From the NCBI GenBank assembly GCA_964506435.1, contig CAZDLK010000005.1, forward strand, positions 7,788 to 71,787: a stretch of 64,000 nt of DNA. The letters are read 5' to 3'. The notes under the pieces are model-generated. The model ran no database searches. It saw nothing but the letters and a program-made list of their open reading frames with translations, and was not told the DNA's origin. The DNA comes from JAOZHU01 sp964506435. Its GTDB lineage: Archaea > Thermoproteota > Bathyarchaeia > Bathyarchaeales > Bathycorpusculaceae. Each line of letters opens with the position of its first letter. Within the stretch, counting starts at the first letter, position 1. Position numbers and translations under genes: made by a program. Below are positions 50,872-60,559 of the stretch, in pieces.

Positions 50872-52247
50872 TAAGAATGGTCGTCATACAAGCTTGCTCA
50901 TTGGAGCCTTCAGAAACCAAACATCTTGATGCACAAAAAAGCGTGCTTGTAATAGGCGCTGGCATAGCTGGAATGCAAGCCTCTTTGGACCTAGCTAGCC
51001 GAGGGATTAAAGTCTATCTTGTAGAAAAGACGCCGAGCATAGGTGGCCGCATGGCACAACTTGACAAGACGTTTCCAACTCTGGACTGCTCCATTTGCAT
51101 ACTTGCTCCAAAAATGATAGAATGTCTCAGACATCCGAACATTAGCCTGCTCACCTACTCAGATGTCAAAGAAGTCAAAGGCCAAGCAGGCAACTTCACT
51201 GTAAAGGTCCTCAAGAAAACCCGTTACGTAGACGCCGCAAAATGCACTGGATGTGGCACATGTATGGAAAAATGCCCAGTCAAGGTCCCGAACGAATTTG
51301 ACATGGGATTAGGCAACAGGAAAGCTATTTATATGCCGTTTAAACAGGCAGTGCCGCTTGTCGCCACCATAGATCCAGAACACTGTCTTTACTTCTTGAA
51401 AGGTGTTTGTAAAGTCTGCCAGAAAGTTTGTCCATCAAAAGCCATCAATTTCGAACAGAAACCTGAGGAAATAGCGTTGAACGTTTCTTCGATAATCTTA
51501 GCCACAGGTTTCGACGTATCAGATGTATCGAGGATTAGCGAATACGGCTACAGTAGGTTCAAGAACGTTGTTCATTCCATGGAATTTGAAAGAATACTAT
51601 GCGCGTCCGGCCCCACTGGAGGGCATCTTGTCCGACCCTCAGATGGGCAAGAGCCTAAGAGCATCGTCTTCGTTCAGTGTGTAGGTTCAAGGAGTCGGAA
51701 TGGTGCCTTTCCATTTTGTTCAAGCGTTTGCTGCGTCTATGCTACGAAAGAATCGATTCTCGTAAAAGAGCATGCTCCAGAAACTCAGACCTACATCATG
51801 TACATTGACATGAGAGCAGTTGGGAAAGGCTTTCAAGAATTCGTCGATAGAGCTAAGAAAGAATATGGTGTAAGCTACATCAAATCGCGCCCAGCCGAAA
51901 TAACTGAAGATCCATCCAGTGAAAGCTTGCAGATTCACTATGAGGACATGAAAACGGGCGAAATAAAAACGCTTAACGCCGACATGGTCGTGCTGTGTCC
52001 TGCACTGGTACCCAAAGAAGACAACAAGAAACTTGCTGACGCAATTGGGGTAGAGCTTGACGAGTTTGGTTTCTTTAAGGCCGAGAACCTCCTCATCGCA
52101 CCTCTAGATACAGGCATCTCTGGGGTGTACATGTGTGGTTACTGCCAAAGCCCAAAAGACATACCTGAGAGCGTAGCACAAGCGAGTGGCGCAGCAGCAA
52201 GGTCGGCGGAGACAATAGTTTGTCTGGCAGGGGGGGTCAATCGGTGA
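50868..52247 (+). CDS. hdrA: HdrA-like flavoprotein, N-terminal-module type
   Basis: A 459-residue FAD and Fe-S protein of heterodisulfide reductase subunit A type, the site of flavin-based electron bifurcation. The FAD-binding GAGIAGMQASLDLA is near residue 30, followed by LDCSICILAPKM, the Cys-rich HdrA loop. An inserted ferredoxin has CTGCGTCMEKCP and CKVCQKVCP. The C-terminal part has QCVGSRS and CSSVCCVYATKE. It corresponds to the first half of the fused protein at 54718. It is the first reliable gene of the operon and overlaps the next by 4 bp. Confidence 0.88.
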   Translation: MIRMVVIQACSLEPSETKHLDAQKSVLVIGAGIAGMQASLDLASRGIKVYLVEKTPSIGGRMAQLDKTFPTLDCSICILAPKMIECLRHPNISLLTYSDVKEVKGQAGNFTVKVLKKTRYVDAAKCTGCGTCMEKCPVKVPNEFDMGLGNRKAIYMPFKQAVPLVATIDPEHCLYFLKGVCKVCQKVCPSKAINFEQKPEEIALNVSSIILATGFDVSDVSRISEYGYSRFKNVVHSMEFERILCASGPTGGHLVRPSDGQEPKSIVFVQCVGSRSRNGAFPFCSSVCCVYATKESILVKEHAPETQTYIMYIDMRAVGKGFQEFVDRAKKEYGVSYIKSRPAEITEDPSSESLQIHYEDMKTGEIKTLNADMVVLCPALVPKEDNKKLADAIGVELDEFGFFKAENLLIAPLDTGISGVYMCGYCQSPKDIPESVAQASGAAARSAETIVCLAGGVNR

Positions 52248-53938
52248 GTGTAGCAGGTAATCCACGCATTGGTGTGTTTGTATGTCATTGTGGTGTTAAT
52301 ATTGGCGCTGTGGTCAACGTCCCTGAAATTGTAGAATATGCAAAAACTTTGCCTGATGTTGCATACGCAGAAGGTAACCTTTACACATGTTCTTCTGAAG
52401 GGTTAAGCAGGATAAAAGAGGCTATTAAAAAACATCAACTTAACCGAGTCGTAGTAGCTTCTTGCACACCGCGAACGCATGAACCCCTGTTCAGGAACGC
52501 ATGCGAAGAAGCAAATCTGAACAAGTACCTCTTTCACATGGCAAACATTCGTGAACACTGCAGTTGGGTGCATCCAAAAGACCCCTCAAAAGCCACACAC
52601 AAGGCTAAAGACACAGTTAAGATGGCCGTAGCCAAAGCAGCTCTGCTCGAACCGCAGATAGAGTCCGAGATTAAGGTTCAACCCTCTGCGCTTGTTATTG
52701 GTGGCGGAGTAGCGGGCATGACTGCAGCCCTTAGCTTAGCCAACCAAGGTTTCGATGTGCATTTAGTGGAGAAAAATAAAGAACTTGGCGGAAAACTTGG
52801 GGAACTGTATAACCTTTATCCAAACAACAAATTAAGTTCAGAAATTCTTGACGCATACGTTCAATCCGTGAACTCAAACATCAACGTTTACACTCTATCA
52901 ACGGTTAAGCAGGTTGAAGGTTTCATAGGTAACTTCGAAGCAATAATCGACCGCGAAGGAAAAGAGGAAACACTCAAGGTCGGCACGATAATTGTGGCAA
53001 CTGGAGCGGAAGTTTTCAAGCCGCATGGGATGTATTGTTATGGCGAGAACAAGAACGTCATCACACAACTCGAGTTTGAAAAAGTACTGAAAGAAGGGGC
53101 GCTCGAGAAACCCAAGAGCCTCGTGATGATTCAATGCGTGGGAGCAAGAGAAGGAAAAGAAGGCGGGAGAAATTACTGTTCGAAGATATGCTGCGCCGTG
53201 GCAGTCAAAAACGCGTTACACATCAAAGAAGCGCTTCCAAGCACTGAAGTTTACATATTGTATAGAGACATGCAAACCTACGGCAGAGACTTTGAAGAGC
53301 AATACCAGAAGGCTAGAGAAACTTTTGTGCACTTCATAAGATATGATGACACGAGTCCGCCTGAAGTTCATGTTCGGTCAGATGGTACGCTATCTGTTAG
53401 CGTACACGACATATTAGTTAATGAAACACTTGAGCTTGATGCCGACCTCTTGGTCTTGTCCACACCGCTTGTTCAATCGGAAGAAGCGAAGGATCTCTCC
53501 AAGCTTCTGAAGGTTCCGTTAGGGGCTGATGGCTTCTTCTTAGAAGCACACGTTAAACTCAGACCAGTGGATTTCGCGACAGATGGCATATTTGTGTGCG
53601 GAACCGCTCATGGTCCCAAAACAATCGGCGAAAGTATCGCCCAAGCCTATGCGGCTGCCTCGAGAGCCGGTATTCCTCTGGCCTTAGGGCAAGTCAGGAC
53701 AGAGGCTATAACAGCTTATGTTAATGAGAACCGATGCAGTGGATGCGGCACATGTGTTAAGTTGTGTCCTTACAATGCTATACGAAAGGATGATGAGGGA
53801 ATTGCACGGGTTAATGATGCCTTATGCAAGGGATGCGGCGTATGCACTGCAAGTTGCCCAGAAAAAGCCGTGAATATGCGCCACTTCAGCGATGTTCAGG
53901 TGATTGCTGAAGCAACTGCCGCCTTAGGAGGCTCGTGA
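52244..53938 (+). CDS. hdrA: HdrA-like flavoprotein, C-terminal-module type
   Basis: About 564 residues. The N-terminal domain starts PRIGVFVCHCGVNIG, then LYTCSSEG and VVASCTPRTHEPLF. The FAD site is GGGVAGMTAALSLA near residue 160. The C terminus has two [4Fe-4S] motifs, CSGCGTCVKLCP and CKGCGVCTASCP. The DCSxC loop of the first HdrA is absent, so the two proteins complement each other. GTG at 52244 with a G-rich site upstream gives a GTGA overlap with the previous stop. It matches the second half of the fused HdrA at 54718. Confidence 0.88.
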   Translation: MSVAGNPRIGVFVCHCGVNIGAVVNVPEIVEYAKTLPDVAYAEGNLYTCSSEGLSRIKEAIKKHQLNRVVVASCTPRTHEPLFRNACEEANLNKYLFHMANIREHCSWVHPKDPSKATHKAKDTVKMAVAKAALLEPQIESEIKVQPSALVIGGGVAGMTAALSLANQGFDVHLVEKNKELGGKLGELYNLYPNNKLSSEILDAYVQSVNSNINVYTLSTVKQVEGFIGNFEAIIDREGKEETLKVGTIIVATGAEVFKPHGMYCYGENKNVITQLEFEKVLKEGALEKPKSLVMIQCVGAREGKEGGRNYCSKICCAVAVKNALHIKEALPSTEVYILYRDMQTYGRDFEEQYQKARETFVHFIRYDDTSPPEVHVRSDGTLSVSVHDILVNETLELDADLLVLSTPLVQSEEAKDLSKLLKVPLGADGFFLEAHVKLRPVDFATDGIFVCGTAHGPKTIGESIAQAYAAASRAGIPLALGQVRTEAITAYVNENRCSGCGTCVKLCPYNAIRKDDEGIARVNDALCKGCGVCTASCPEKAVNMRHFSDVQVIAEATAALGGS

Positions 53939-53939
53939 G

Positions 53940-54716
53940 TTGGTCGAGTTTGAACCCAAAATTATTGGTTTTCTCTGTAACTGGTGTAGCTACGCAGGCG
54001 CTGACCTCGCAGGTGTAAGCAGAATACAATATCCTTCCAACATAAGAATAATTCGAGTAATGTGCAGCGGCAGAATAGATCCCATAATACCTATAGAAGT
54101 CTTCGCCAAAGGCGCTGATGGAGTGATTGTTTTGGGTTGCCATCCAGGTGACTGCCATTACTCAGAAGGAAATTTGTATGAGAAAAGGAAAATCAAAATG
54201 CTCAAGAAACTTTTGGCGCTGACGGGCATTGGAGCGGACAGACTGAAACTTGAGTGGGTTTCCGCGTCAGAGGGTCAAAGATTCGCCCAAGTAGTAACCG
54301 AATTTACGGAGCAAATACGGCAGCTGGGGCGCTCTCCTGTGTCTGGAGCGAACCCTGATTTACAAGTGCTCCTGAATCTTCAAGCGGCAAAGAATGCAGC
54401 CTCAGGCTTCAGAGTGAGGGTTTTGGTAGGCAGAGAAAGAGAGTTGACCGAAAAGAGTAACGTTTACGATGAAAAAATCCTGCAAGAGGAATTTGATGCT
54501 TTACTCGATGATACAGTGAAGGCTGAATTCATACAGCACAAGCTTCATCTTTTAACTAGAAATCGCTCGTTGTCAATTAAGGCTTTAACAGAAGCAACAG
54601 CGCTGAAACCAGCTGATGTGCTCAAGCAAATAGTGTCCATGCGTAGAAAAAACATGATTACTGTTGATCACATTGAAGGTGCCACGCCGTTTTACAAGGC
54701 TTTGGAGGTTGAGTAA
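53940..54716 (+). CDS. mvhD: MvhD-like [2Fe-2S] subunit with C-terminal winged-helix extension
   Basis: A 258-residue protein. The first 140 residues are MvhD: FLCNWCSYAGADLAGVSR, VMCSGRID and GCHPGDCHY, which bind a [2Fe-2S] cluster and pass electrons from the hydrogenase to HdrA. The last 110 residues are extra and look like a winged helix (RNRSLSIKALTEATALKPADVLKQIVSMRRKNMI). The MvhD at 57738 lacks this part. It starts at TTG directly after the HdrA stop. Confidence 0.85.
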   Translation: MVEFEPKIIGFLCNWCSYAGADLAGVSRIQYPSNIRIIRVMCSGRIDPIIPIEVFAKGADGVIVLGCHPGDCHYSEGNLYEKRKIKMLKKLLALTGIGADRLKLEWVSASEGQRFAQVVTEFTEQIRQLGRSPVSGANPDLQVLLNLQAAKNAASGFRVRVLVGRERELTEKSNVYDEKILQEEFDALLDDTVKAEFIQHKLHLLTRNRSLSIKALTEATALKPADVLKQIVSMRRKNMITVDHIEGATPFYKALEVE

Positions 54717-54717
54717 A

Positions 54718-57700
54718 ATGGTTGACAAGAAAATTGGTGCAGTTATGGTTGTGGGCGGCGGCGTTGCAGGTATCCAAGCGTCTCTAGATCTAGCAGATTC
54801 TGGGTTTAAGGTGTACTTGGTTGATCAAGGACCAAGCATTGGTGGAGTGATGGCTCAGCTAGATAAAACATTCCCGACGAATGACTGCTCAATGTGTATT
54901 CTTTCGCCCAAACTTGTGGCAACCGGAAGACACCCAAACATTACAATCATAACGAACGCAGAAGTAATAAATCTAGAAGGCGAAGCTGGGAATTTCGAAG
55001 TTGGACTGCAAAGAAAGAGCCGTTATGTAATCGAGGAAAAATGCAATGGTTGCGGTCTGTGTGCCCAGAAATGCCCTGTTGAGGCAGTTGATTCGTTCAA
55101 TGAAGGACTTGGTAAAAGAGGCGCAATTTACGTAGAATATCCACAAGCAGTTCCATTGAAATACATGATAGACCGAGAAAAGTGCATTGGATGTGGGACC
55201 TGTGGCGAAGTCTGTAAGGCTGGTGCGATTCAGTATGACCAGAAAGACAGTGAAGTCAAACTGAGGGTAGGTTCAATTATACTTGCACCTGGTTTCGAAG
55301 CTTTTGATGCGACGCTGAAAAGTGAATACGGTTACGGGCGTTATCAAAACGTTGTTACGAGCATCGAGTTTGAACGCATCCTGAGTGCTTCAGGATCATA
55401 CGGTGGGCTTGTTCTACGCCCCTCAGACGGTGAAATACCCAAAAGAGTAGCCTTCATTCAATGTGTTGGTTCAAGAGACTATAAGGTTGGAAACAACTAT
55501 TGTTCTGCAGCTTGCTGCATGTATGGCATAAAAGAAGCCGTGATAGCAAAGGAACACACGCCGATACAAATGGATGCAACCATCTTTTATATGGACATGC
55601 GTTCATTTGGGAAAGAATTTGACGAATACCGCAATCGTGCCGAAAAAGAGTACGGCATAAAGTTTGTACGATCACGAGTTGGAGTGGTGACTGAAGACCA
55701 ATCGACAGGCAATCTTTTTGTTTCCTACGTCCAAGACGAAACACCCACGGCTGAAGAATTCGACATGGTTGTTCTTTCGATTGGAATGCGACCTACGAAA
55801 AACATTGAAAAGCTTGCCAAAAACTTAGGAATCCAGCTTAACAGATACAATTTCTGTGAAACTCGGACTTTTTCTCCCATGAGCACTTCCCGAGAAGGTA
55901 TATTTGTTTGTGGTGCTTTCTCAGCACCGAAAGATATCCCAGAAAGCGTGGCACAGGCGAGTGGAGCAGCAGCAAAAGTTATGGGTATAATCGCCAGCGC
56001 AAGGGGAACACAAGTTACTGCAAAAAAGTATCCTCCTGAAAAGGATGTGAGCCAAGAACAACCCCGCATCGGCGTCTTCGTTTGTCATTGCGGAATCAAC
56101 ATAGGTAGTGTCGTTAAGGTTCCCGAGGTCGTAGAATATGCTAAGTCTTTGCCCAATGTTGTTTATGCCGAAGCGAATGTTTACACATGTTCGCAGGACA
56201 CACAGAAACTCATCAGAGAAAAGATTGTGCAGAACAAGCTGAACCGCGTCATAGTAGCATCGTGCACGCCTCGGACGCACGAGCCATTATTCAGGGAAAC
56301 AGTTCAGGAGGCTGGATTAAATCCGTACTTGTTTGAGATGACGAACATTCGTGACCAATGTAGTTGGGTTCACATGCATGAGCCGAGGGCAGCAACAGAG
56401 AAAGCCAACGATCTTGTGCGTTCAATTGTCGCGAAAGCTAGACTTCTGAAACCCTTGAAAAAGCCTCTCATAAACGTCACACAAGTTGGTTTAGTTATAG
56501 GCGGCGGTGTTTCTGGAATGACCGCCGCTTTAGAACTTGCCAAGCAAGGGTTTGAGGTGCATCTTGTTGAGAAAGACGCGGAACTAGGCGGGCATCTACG
56601 CACGATTCATTATTTGCTTGGAGAGAAGACTGATCCCAAAAAGGAACTTAACGCTTTGATAGCGGCAGTAGAGGAAAACGATAAGATACACGTTTACACA
56701 AACTCCGAGGTTGTTGACGTTTACGGATTTGTAGGTAATTTTAAGTCCAAGATAAAGCAGTCGAATCACGTACTGAAAGAACTGGAACATGGTATAGTAA
56801 TTGTAGCTACCGGCGCAGTGGAATACAAGCCTGCAGAGTATCTTTACGGCAAAGATCCAAGAATAATGACACAACATGAACTTGAAGAAAACATTGCCAG
56901 CGGTCAATTTAAGGCTAAGAGCTTAGTTATGATCCAGTGCGTGGGAGCAAGGAACGAAGAAAGACCGAACTGCGCACGAATATGCTGTGGTCAAGCTATA
57001 AAAAACGCTTTGAAAATAAAAGAATTGGACCCAGAGACCGACATCTATATTCTATACAAGGACGTGAGGGCGTACGGTTTCAAGGAAGACTTTTACCGCG
57101 AAGCAGCAATGAAAGGAGTTTTGTTCATCAATTACTGTGATGATAGAAAGCCGCGCACTGCCATTGAAAACGGAAGACTCAAAGTCACTTTCTGGGAACC
57201 AGTCATTAAGAGAGAGGTTGAAATCGAACCGGATATCGTAGTTTTGAGCGCGGCGATAGTTCCTAATCCTGAAAACAAGCACATAGCAGAAATGTTAAAA
57301 GTACCATTGACGAAGGATGGGTTCTTCTTGGAAGCACACATGAAGCTTAGGCCTGTCGACTTTGCTACTGATGGTGTTTTCCTTTGTGGTATGGCTCACT
57401 CGCCAAAGTACGTGGATGAGAGCATAGTTCAATCTTGCGCGGCTGCAGCGAGAGCCACAACGGTTCTTTCTAAAAGAACGCTTGAAATGGAAGGAATCGT
57501 CGCAAACGTGAGTGAAGATCTGTGTAGCGGCTGCAGAGTTTGTGAACATCTTTGTCCTTACAGTGCAATAGAAATGAAGGAGAAGGACGGCAAATCAACT
57601 GCGCACGTACTTGAAGCATTGTGTAAAGGCTGTGGTACCTGCGGTGCGGCGTGTCCAACCAAAGCCATTGTCTTGGGACACTTTACAACGGAAGAAATAC

Positions 57701-57741
57701 TTGCGCAGATCGATGCTGCTTTGTTGGAGGCAAAGCAATGA
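54718..57741 (+). CDS. hdrA: Fused HdrA-HdrA protein
   Basis: About 1007 residues, two HdrA-type modules in one chain. Module 1 (about 1-440) has GGGVAGIQASLDLA, DCSMCILSPKL and a ferredoxin (CNGCGLCAQKCP, CIGCGTCGEVCK). Module 2 (about 455-1007) starts PRIGVFVCHCGINIG, with GGGVSGMTAALELA and two C-terminal clusters (CSGCRVCEHLCP, CKGCGTCGAACP). It equals the two preceding HdrA genes joined head to tail. I start at ATG 54718 (GGAGG upstream, just after the mvhD stop). Two FAD sites per chain fit a double bifurcating unit. Confidence 0.9.
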   Translation: MVDKKIGAVMVVGGGVAGIQASLDLADSGFKVYLVDQGPSIGGVMAQLDKTFPTNDCSMCILSPKLVATGRHPNITIITNAEVINLEGEAGNFEVGLQRKSRYVIEEKCNGCGLCAQKCPVEAVDSFNEGLGKRGAIYVEYPQAVPLKYMIDREKCIGCGTCGEVCKAGAIQYDQKDSEVKLRVGSIILAPGFEAFDATLKSEYGYGRYQNVVTSIEFERILSASGSYGGLVLRPSDGEIPKRVAFIQCVGSRDYKVGNNYCSAACCMYGIKEAVIAKEHTPIQMDATIFYMDMRSFGKEFDEYRNRAEKEYGIKFVRSRVGVVTEDQSTGNLFVSYVQDETPTAEEFDMVVLSIGMRPTKNIEKLAKNLGIQLNRYNFCETRTFSPMSTSREGIFVCGAFSAPKDIPESVAQASGAAAKVMGIIASARGTQVTAKKYPPEKDVSQEQPRIGVFVCHCGINIGSVVKVPEVVEYAKSLPNVVYAEANVYTCSQDTQKLIREKIVQNKLNRVIVASCTPRTHEPLFRETVQEAGLNPYLFEMTNIRDQCSWVHMHEPRAATEKANDLVRSIVAKARLLKPLKKPLINVTQVGLVIGGGVSGMTAALELAKQGFEVHLVEKDAELGGHLRTIHYLLGEKTDPKKELNALIAAVEENDKIHVYTNSEVVDVYGFVGNFKSKIKQSNHVLKELEHGIVIVATGAVEYKPAEYLYGKDPRIMTQHELEENIASGQFKAKSLVMIQCVGARNEERPNCARICCGQAIKNALKIKELDPETDIYILYKDVRAYGFKEDFYREAAMKGVLFINYCDDRKPRTAIENGRLKVTFWEPVIKREVEIEPDIVVLSAAIVPNPENKHIAEMLKVPLTKDGFFLEAHMKLRPVDFATDGVFLCGMAHSPKYVDESIVQSCAAAARATTVLSKRTLEMEGIVANVSEDLCSGCRVCEHLCPYSAIEMKEKDGKSTAHVLEALCKGCGTCGAACPTKAIVLGHFTTEEILAQIDAALLEAKQ

Positions 57742-58178
57742 GTGGAAAAAACGGTTTTGAACCTAAGATTATTGGTTTTCTCTGTAACTGGTGCAGTTAT
57801 GCAGGTGCAGACTTGGCGGGGGTAAGCAGAATTCAGTATCCACCCAACATAAGAATCATCCGTGTTATGTGTAGTGGCAGAATAGATCCCCTTTTCATTC
57901 TTGAAGCCTTCAAAGATGGTGCCGATGGTGTGCTTGTGGCAGGGTGCCATTTGCCCTCAGACTGCCATTACATCTCTGGCAACTTCAAAGCTCTAAGAAG
58001 AGTAACTCTCTTAAAAAAAGTAATCGCAGAGCTCGGAATTGAGCCCGAACGTTTGCGATTAGAGTGGATTTCAGCCAGCGAAGGCGACAAATTTGCCGCC
58101 GTCGTGCGAGATATGGTTGAACAAATAAAGAAACTCGGGCCCAACCCGATAAAAAATAAGGAGGTTATTACCCAATGA
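57738..58178 (+). CDS. mvhD: MvhD-like [2Fe-2S] subunit
   Basis: About 146 residues, the standard MvhD length. Motifs: FLCNWCSYAGADLAG, VMCSGRIDPL and GCHLPSDCHY. The ATG at 57738 overlaps the HdrA stop, giving ATGA coupling. It is nearly identical in its first 60 residues to the MvhD at 53940. It links the NiFe hydrogenase to HdrA. Confidence 0.9.
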   Translation: MSGKNGFEPKIIGFLCNWCSYAGADLAGVSRIQYPPNIRIIRVMCSGRIDPLFILEAFKDGADGVLVAGCHLPSDCHYISGNFKALRRVTLLKKVIAELGIEPERLRLEWISASEGDKFAAVVRDMVEQIKKLGPNPIKNKEVITQ

Positions 58179-58702
58179 AAGAAACAATTAAAGGACCAAT
58201 AAAAGTTTCAGAAATCGACCCTAAATTTAAGTATAAACTTTCAAAGATACCCGGTGGAGAAAAAGTGATGCGCTGCTTCCAATGTGGAACGTGCACATCA
58301 GACTGCCCCATTGCTAGATTCAGCGACACTTATAGACCGAGACGAATAATTCGAATGACCCAACTCGGCATGAAAGACAACGTACTGAACAGCGATACTT
58401 TGTGGTTTTGCGCTTCGTGCTTTACGTGCACCGACAGGTGCCCACAGAACGTTGATGTAGCTAGTGTCATACGTGTATTAAGAAATCTTGCAGTAGAGGA
58501 AGGCTACATTTACCCCTCATTCCAAAAACTAGCAGGGGTTCTTGCTAAAAACGGAAGAACATTCGAAGATGATTCTTTTATGAATGAATCTCGTGGTGAC
58601 TTGGGACTCCCGCCCATAACTTCAGCAAGCTGTGAAGACATAGCCAAAATCCTGCAAAAGACCAAGTTATCAAATCTTGACAAAAAAGGAGGAGACAAAT
58701 AA
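58175..58702 (+). CDS. hdrC: Heterodisulfide reductase subunit C
   Basis: A 175-residue protein with two [4Fe-4S] motifs, CFQCGTCTSDCP near residue 33 and CASCFTCTDRCP near residue 82, the HdrC signature. HdrC carries electrons from HdrA to HdrB. It overlaps the mvhD stop by 4 bp and has a GGAGG site upstream. Confidence 0.92.
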   Translation: MKETIKGPIKVSEIDPKFKYKLSKIPGGEKVMRCFQCGTCTSDCPIARFSDTYRPRRIIRMTQLGMKDNVLNSDTLWFCASCFTCTDRCPQNVDVASVIRVLRNLAVEEGYIYPSFQKLAGVLAKNGRTFEDDSFMNESRGDLGLPPITSASCEDIAKILQKTKLSNLDKKGGDK

Positions 58703-58704
58703 CC

Positions 58705-59568
58705 TTGAAGTACCTTTACTTTTCAGGGTGCGTAACCCCGCAAAAAGAAAATGCCTACGAACTCTCATTAAGAAAGGTTTCTCAAAAACTTGGTGTAGAC
58801 CTAATTGATCTTGAAAAAGCAAACTGTTGTGGTTTCTTCATGGAGCCAGTAGATTATCAAGCATCACTTATAATGGGCGCTAGAAACTTGGCTCTAATAG
58901 ACGAAGCGGGTCTTAATGCAGTTACACCTTGTCCAGCCTGCTTTGGGCACTTAACAAGGGTTAGAGCTACCCTGCTGGAAAACGAAGACCTCCGGAACAC
59001 GGTAAACCAAGCTCTAAAAGAAATCAACAAAAAATTTGTCGGGTCCTCCCAAATGAAGCACTTCATAGGTGTGCTACTCCAAGACATAGGTGTTGAAAAA
59101 ATAAAGGACACCGTGTCAAAGCCTCTAAGCAACCTGAAAATAGCCCCACATTACGGCTGTCATATTCTCAGACCTTCTAACGAGGTAAACTTGGACGATC
59201 CAGAGAACCCACAACTCTTAGATTCTCTTATAGAGATCACAGGAGCAAAATGTGTAGATTACCCTGAGAAGAGACTTTGCTGCGGTTCATCAGCGATGAA
59301 TATAGATGAAGCCTTATCCATGAAAATCGTAAAGGCAAAGATGGACAGTATTAGACAATCTGGGGCTGATGCAATAGTTACAGTTTGTCCCGCATGTCAT
59401 GTTCAGTTTGATTTGACTGCAAATGCGCTTTTATCAGAAAAATACGGCATACCTATCCTTCACTATACGCAACTTTTAGGTCTAGCTCAAGGATTTAGCC
59501 CTCAAGAACTAGGTCTTTACGAAAACCGTGTATCCGTTGACAAACTCTTAGAGATACTGGAAGCTTAA
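58705..59568 (+). CDS. hdrB: Heterodisulfide reductase subunit B
   Basis: A 287-residue protein beginning at TTG after a GGAGG site. Both CCG-domain repeats are present: NCCGFF...CPACF in the first half and LCCGSS...CPACH in the second. These bind the noncubane [4Fe-4S] clusters that cleave the heterodisulfide. With hdrC it forms the catalytic half of the complex. In an organism without methanogenesis the disulfide substrate may differ. Confidence 0.92.
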   Translation: MKYLYFSGCVTPQKENAYELSLRKVSQKLGVDLIDLEKANCCGFFMEPVDYQASLIMGARNLALIDEAGLNAVTPCPACFGHLTRVRATLLENEDLRNTVNQALKEINKKFVGSSQMKHFIGVLLQDIGVEKIKDTVSKPLSNLKIAPHYGCHILRPSNEVNLDDPENPQLLDSLIEITGAKCVDYPEKRLCCGSSAMNIDEALSMKIVKAKMDSIRQSGADAIVTVCPACHVQFDLTANALLSEKYGIPILHYTQLLGLAQGFSPQELGLYENRVSVDKLLEILEA

Positions 59569-59584
59569 CAGAGGCAAAAAAACT

Positions 59585-60559
59585 TTGAGCAAAGCGTCCA
59601 ACAAACTGAAAATAGCCTTTTATTGGGCTGCAAGTTGCGGCGGTTGCGAAATAGCCGTTTTAGACTTAAACGAGAAAATCCTTGACGTAGTGCAAATCGC
59701 CGACATCGTGTTCTGGCCCGTAGCCATGGACATCAAATACAAAGACGTTGAAAGCATGCCTGACAAGAGCGTTGATGTGATTTTCTTCAACGGCGCCATT
59801 CGAACAGAAGAAAATGAACATATGGCAAAACTATTGCGCCAAAAAGCCAAAGTTCTCGTAGCCTTTGGTTCATGTGCTCACCAGGGTTCCGTAGTTGGAC
59901 TTGGAAACATCTCAGATAAAAACGGAATCTTTGAACGTGCTTATCTGGAGACGCCTTCAACTGTGAATCCAAAAAACGTACTTCCTCAGACATCATTCAA
60001 AGTTAATGAAGGGGTCTTGGAACTGCCCGCCTTTTTTGACACAGTAAAAACTCTGGATCAAACAGTTGATGTTGACTACTATTTACCTGGTTGCCCTCCG
60101 CCAGTGGCGCTAATTGCAAATGCAGTTGAAGCAATTGCCAAGGGTCAATTGCCCCCGAAGGGTTCTGTATTGGCTCCATTGAAATCAGTTTGTGATCAGT
60201 GCCCAAGGAAGAAAGAACAGAAACGAATCAACAAAATTTATCGAGTTTACGAAAAAAATCCTGACCCCGAAATATGTCTTCTTGAGCAAGGAATAATCTG
60301 TATGGGCCCTGCAACTCGAGGTGGATGCGAAGCCGCATGTTTGAAAGTAAACTACCCTTGTACAGGCTGTGGCGGACCATGCCCCAATGTTGTCGAGCAA
60401 GGTGCTGCGATGATCAGCGCTTTAGCGTCAATACTGGGAGCAGACAATGAAAAGGATCTTGATCCTCAAAAACTCATCGATCAAATAGTGGACCCATTAG
60501 GTGCTTTCTATAAGTATTCTCTAGCAAATTCAATCCTACGGAGAAAAGTCAAGAAATGA
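59585..60559 (+). CDS. mvhG: F420-non-reducing hydrogenase small subunit (MvhG)
   Basis: A 324-residue NiFe-hydrogenase small subunit. ASCGGCEIAV near residue 15 and LPGCPPP near residue 165 bind the proximal cluster. CDQCPRK, CMGPATRGGCEAACLKVNYPC and CTGCGGPCPN hold the other clusters. There is no twin-arginine signal, so it is cytoplasmic, as in Mvh. It starts at TTG and overlaps mvhA by 4 bp. Confidence 0.92.
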   Translation: MSKASNKLKIAFYWAASCGGCEIAVLDLNEKILDVVQIADIVFWPVAMDIKYKDVESMPDKSVDVIFFNGAIRTEENEHMAKLLRQKAKVLVAFGSCAHQGSVVGLGNISDKNGIFERAYLETPSTVNPKNVLPQTSFKVNEGVLELPAFFDTVKTLDQTVDVDYYLPGCPPPVALIANAVEAIAKGQLPPKGSVLAPLKSVCDQCPRKKEQKRINKIYRVYEKNPDPEICLLEQGIICMGPATRGGCEAACLKVNYPCTGCGGPCPNVVEQGAAMISALASILGADNEKDLDPQKLIDQIVDPLGAFYKYSLANSILRRKVKK

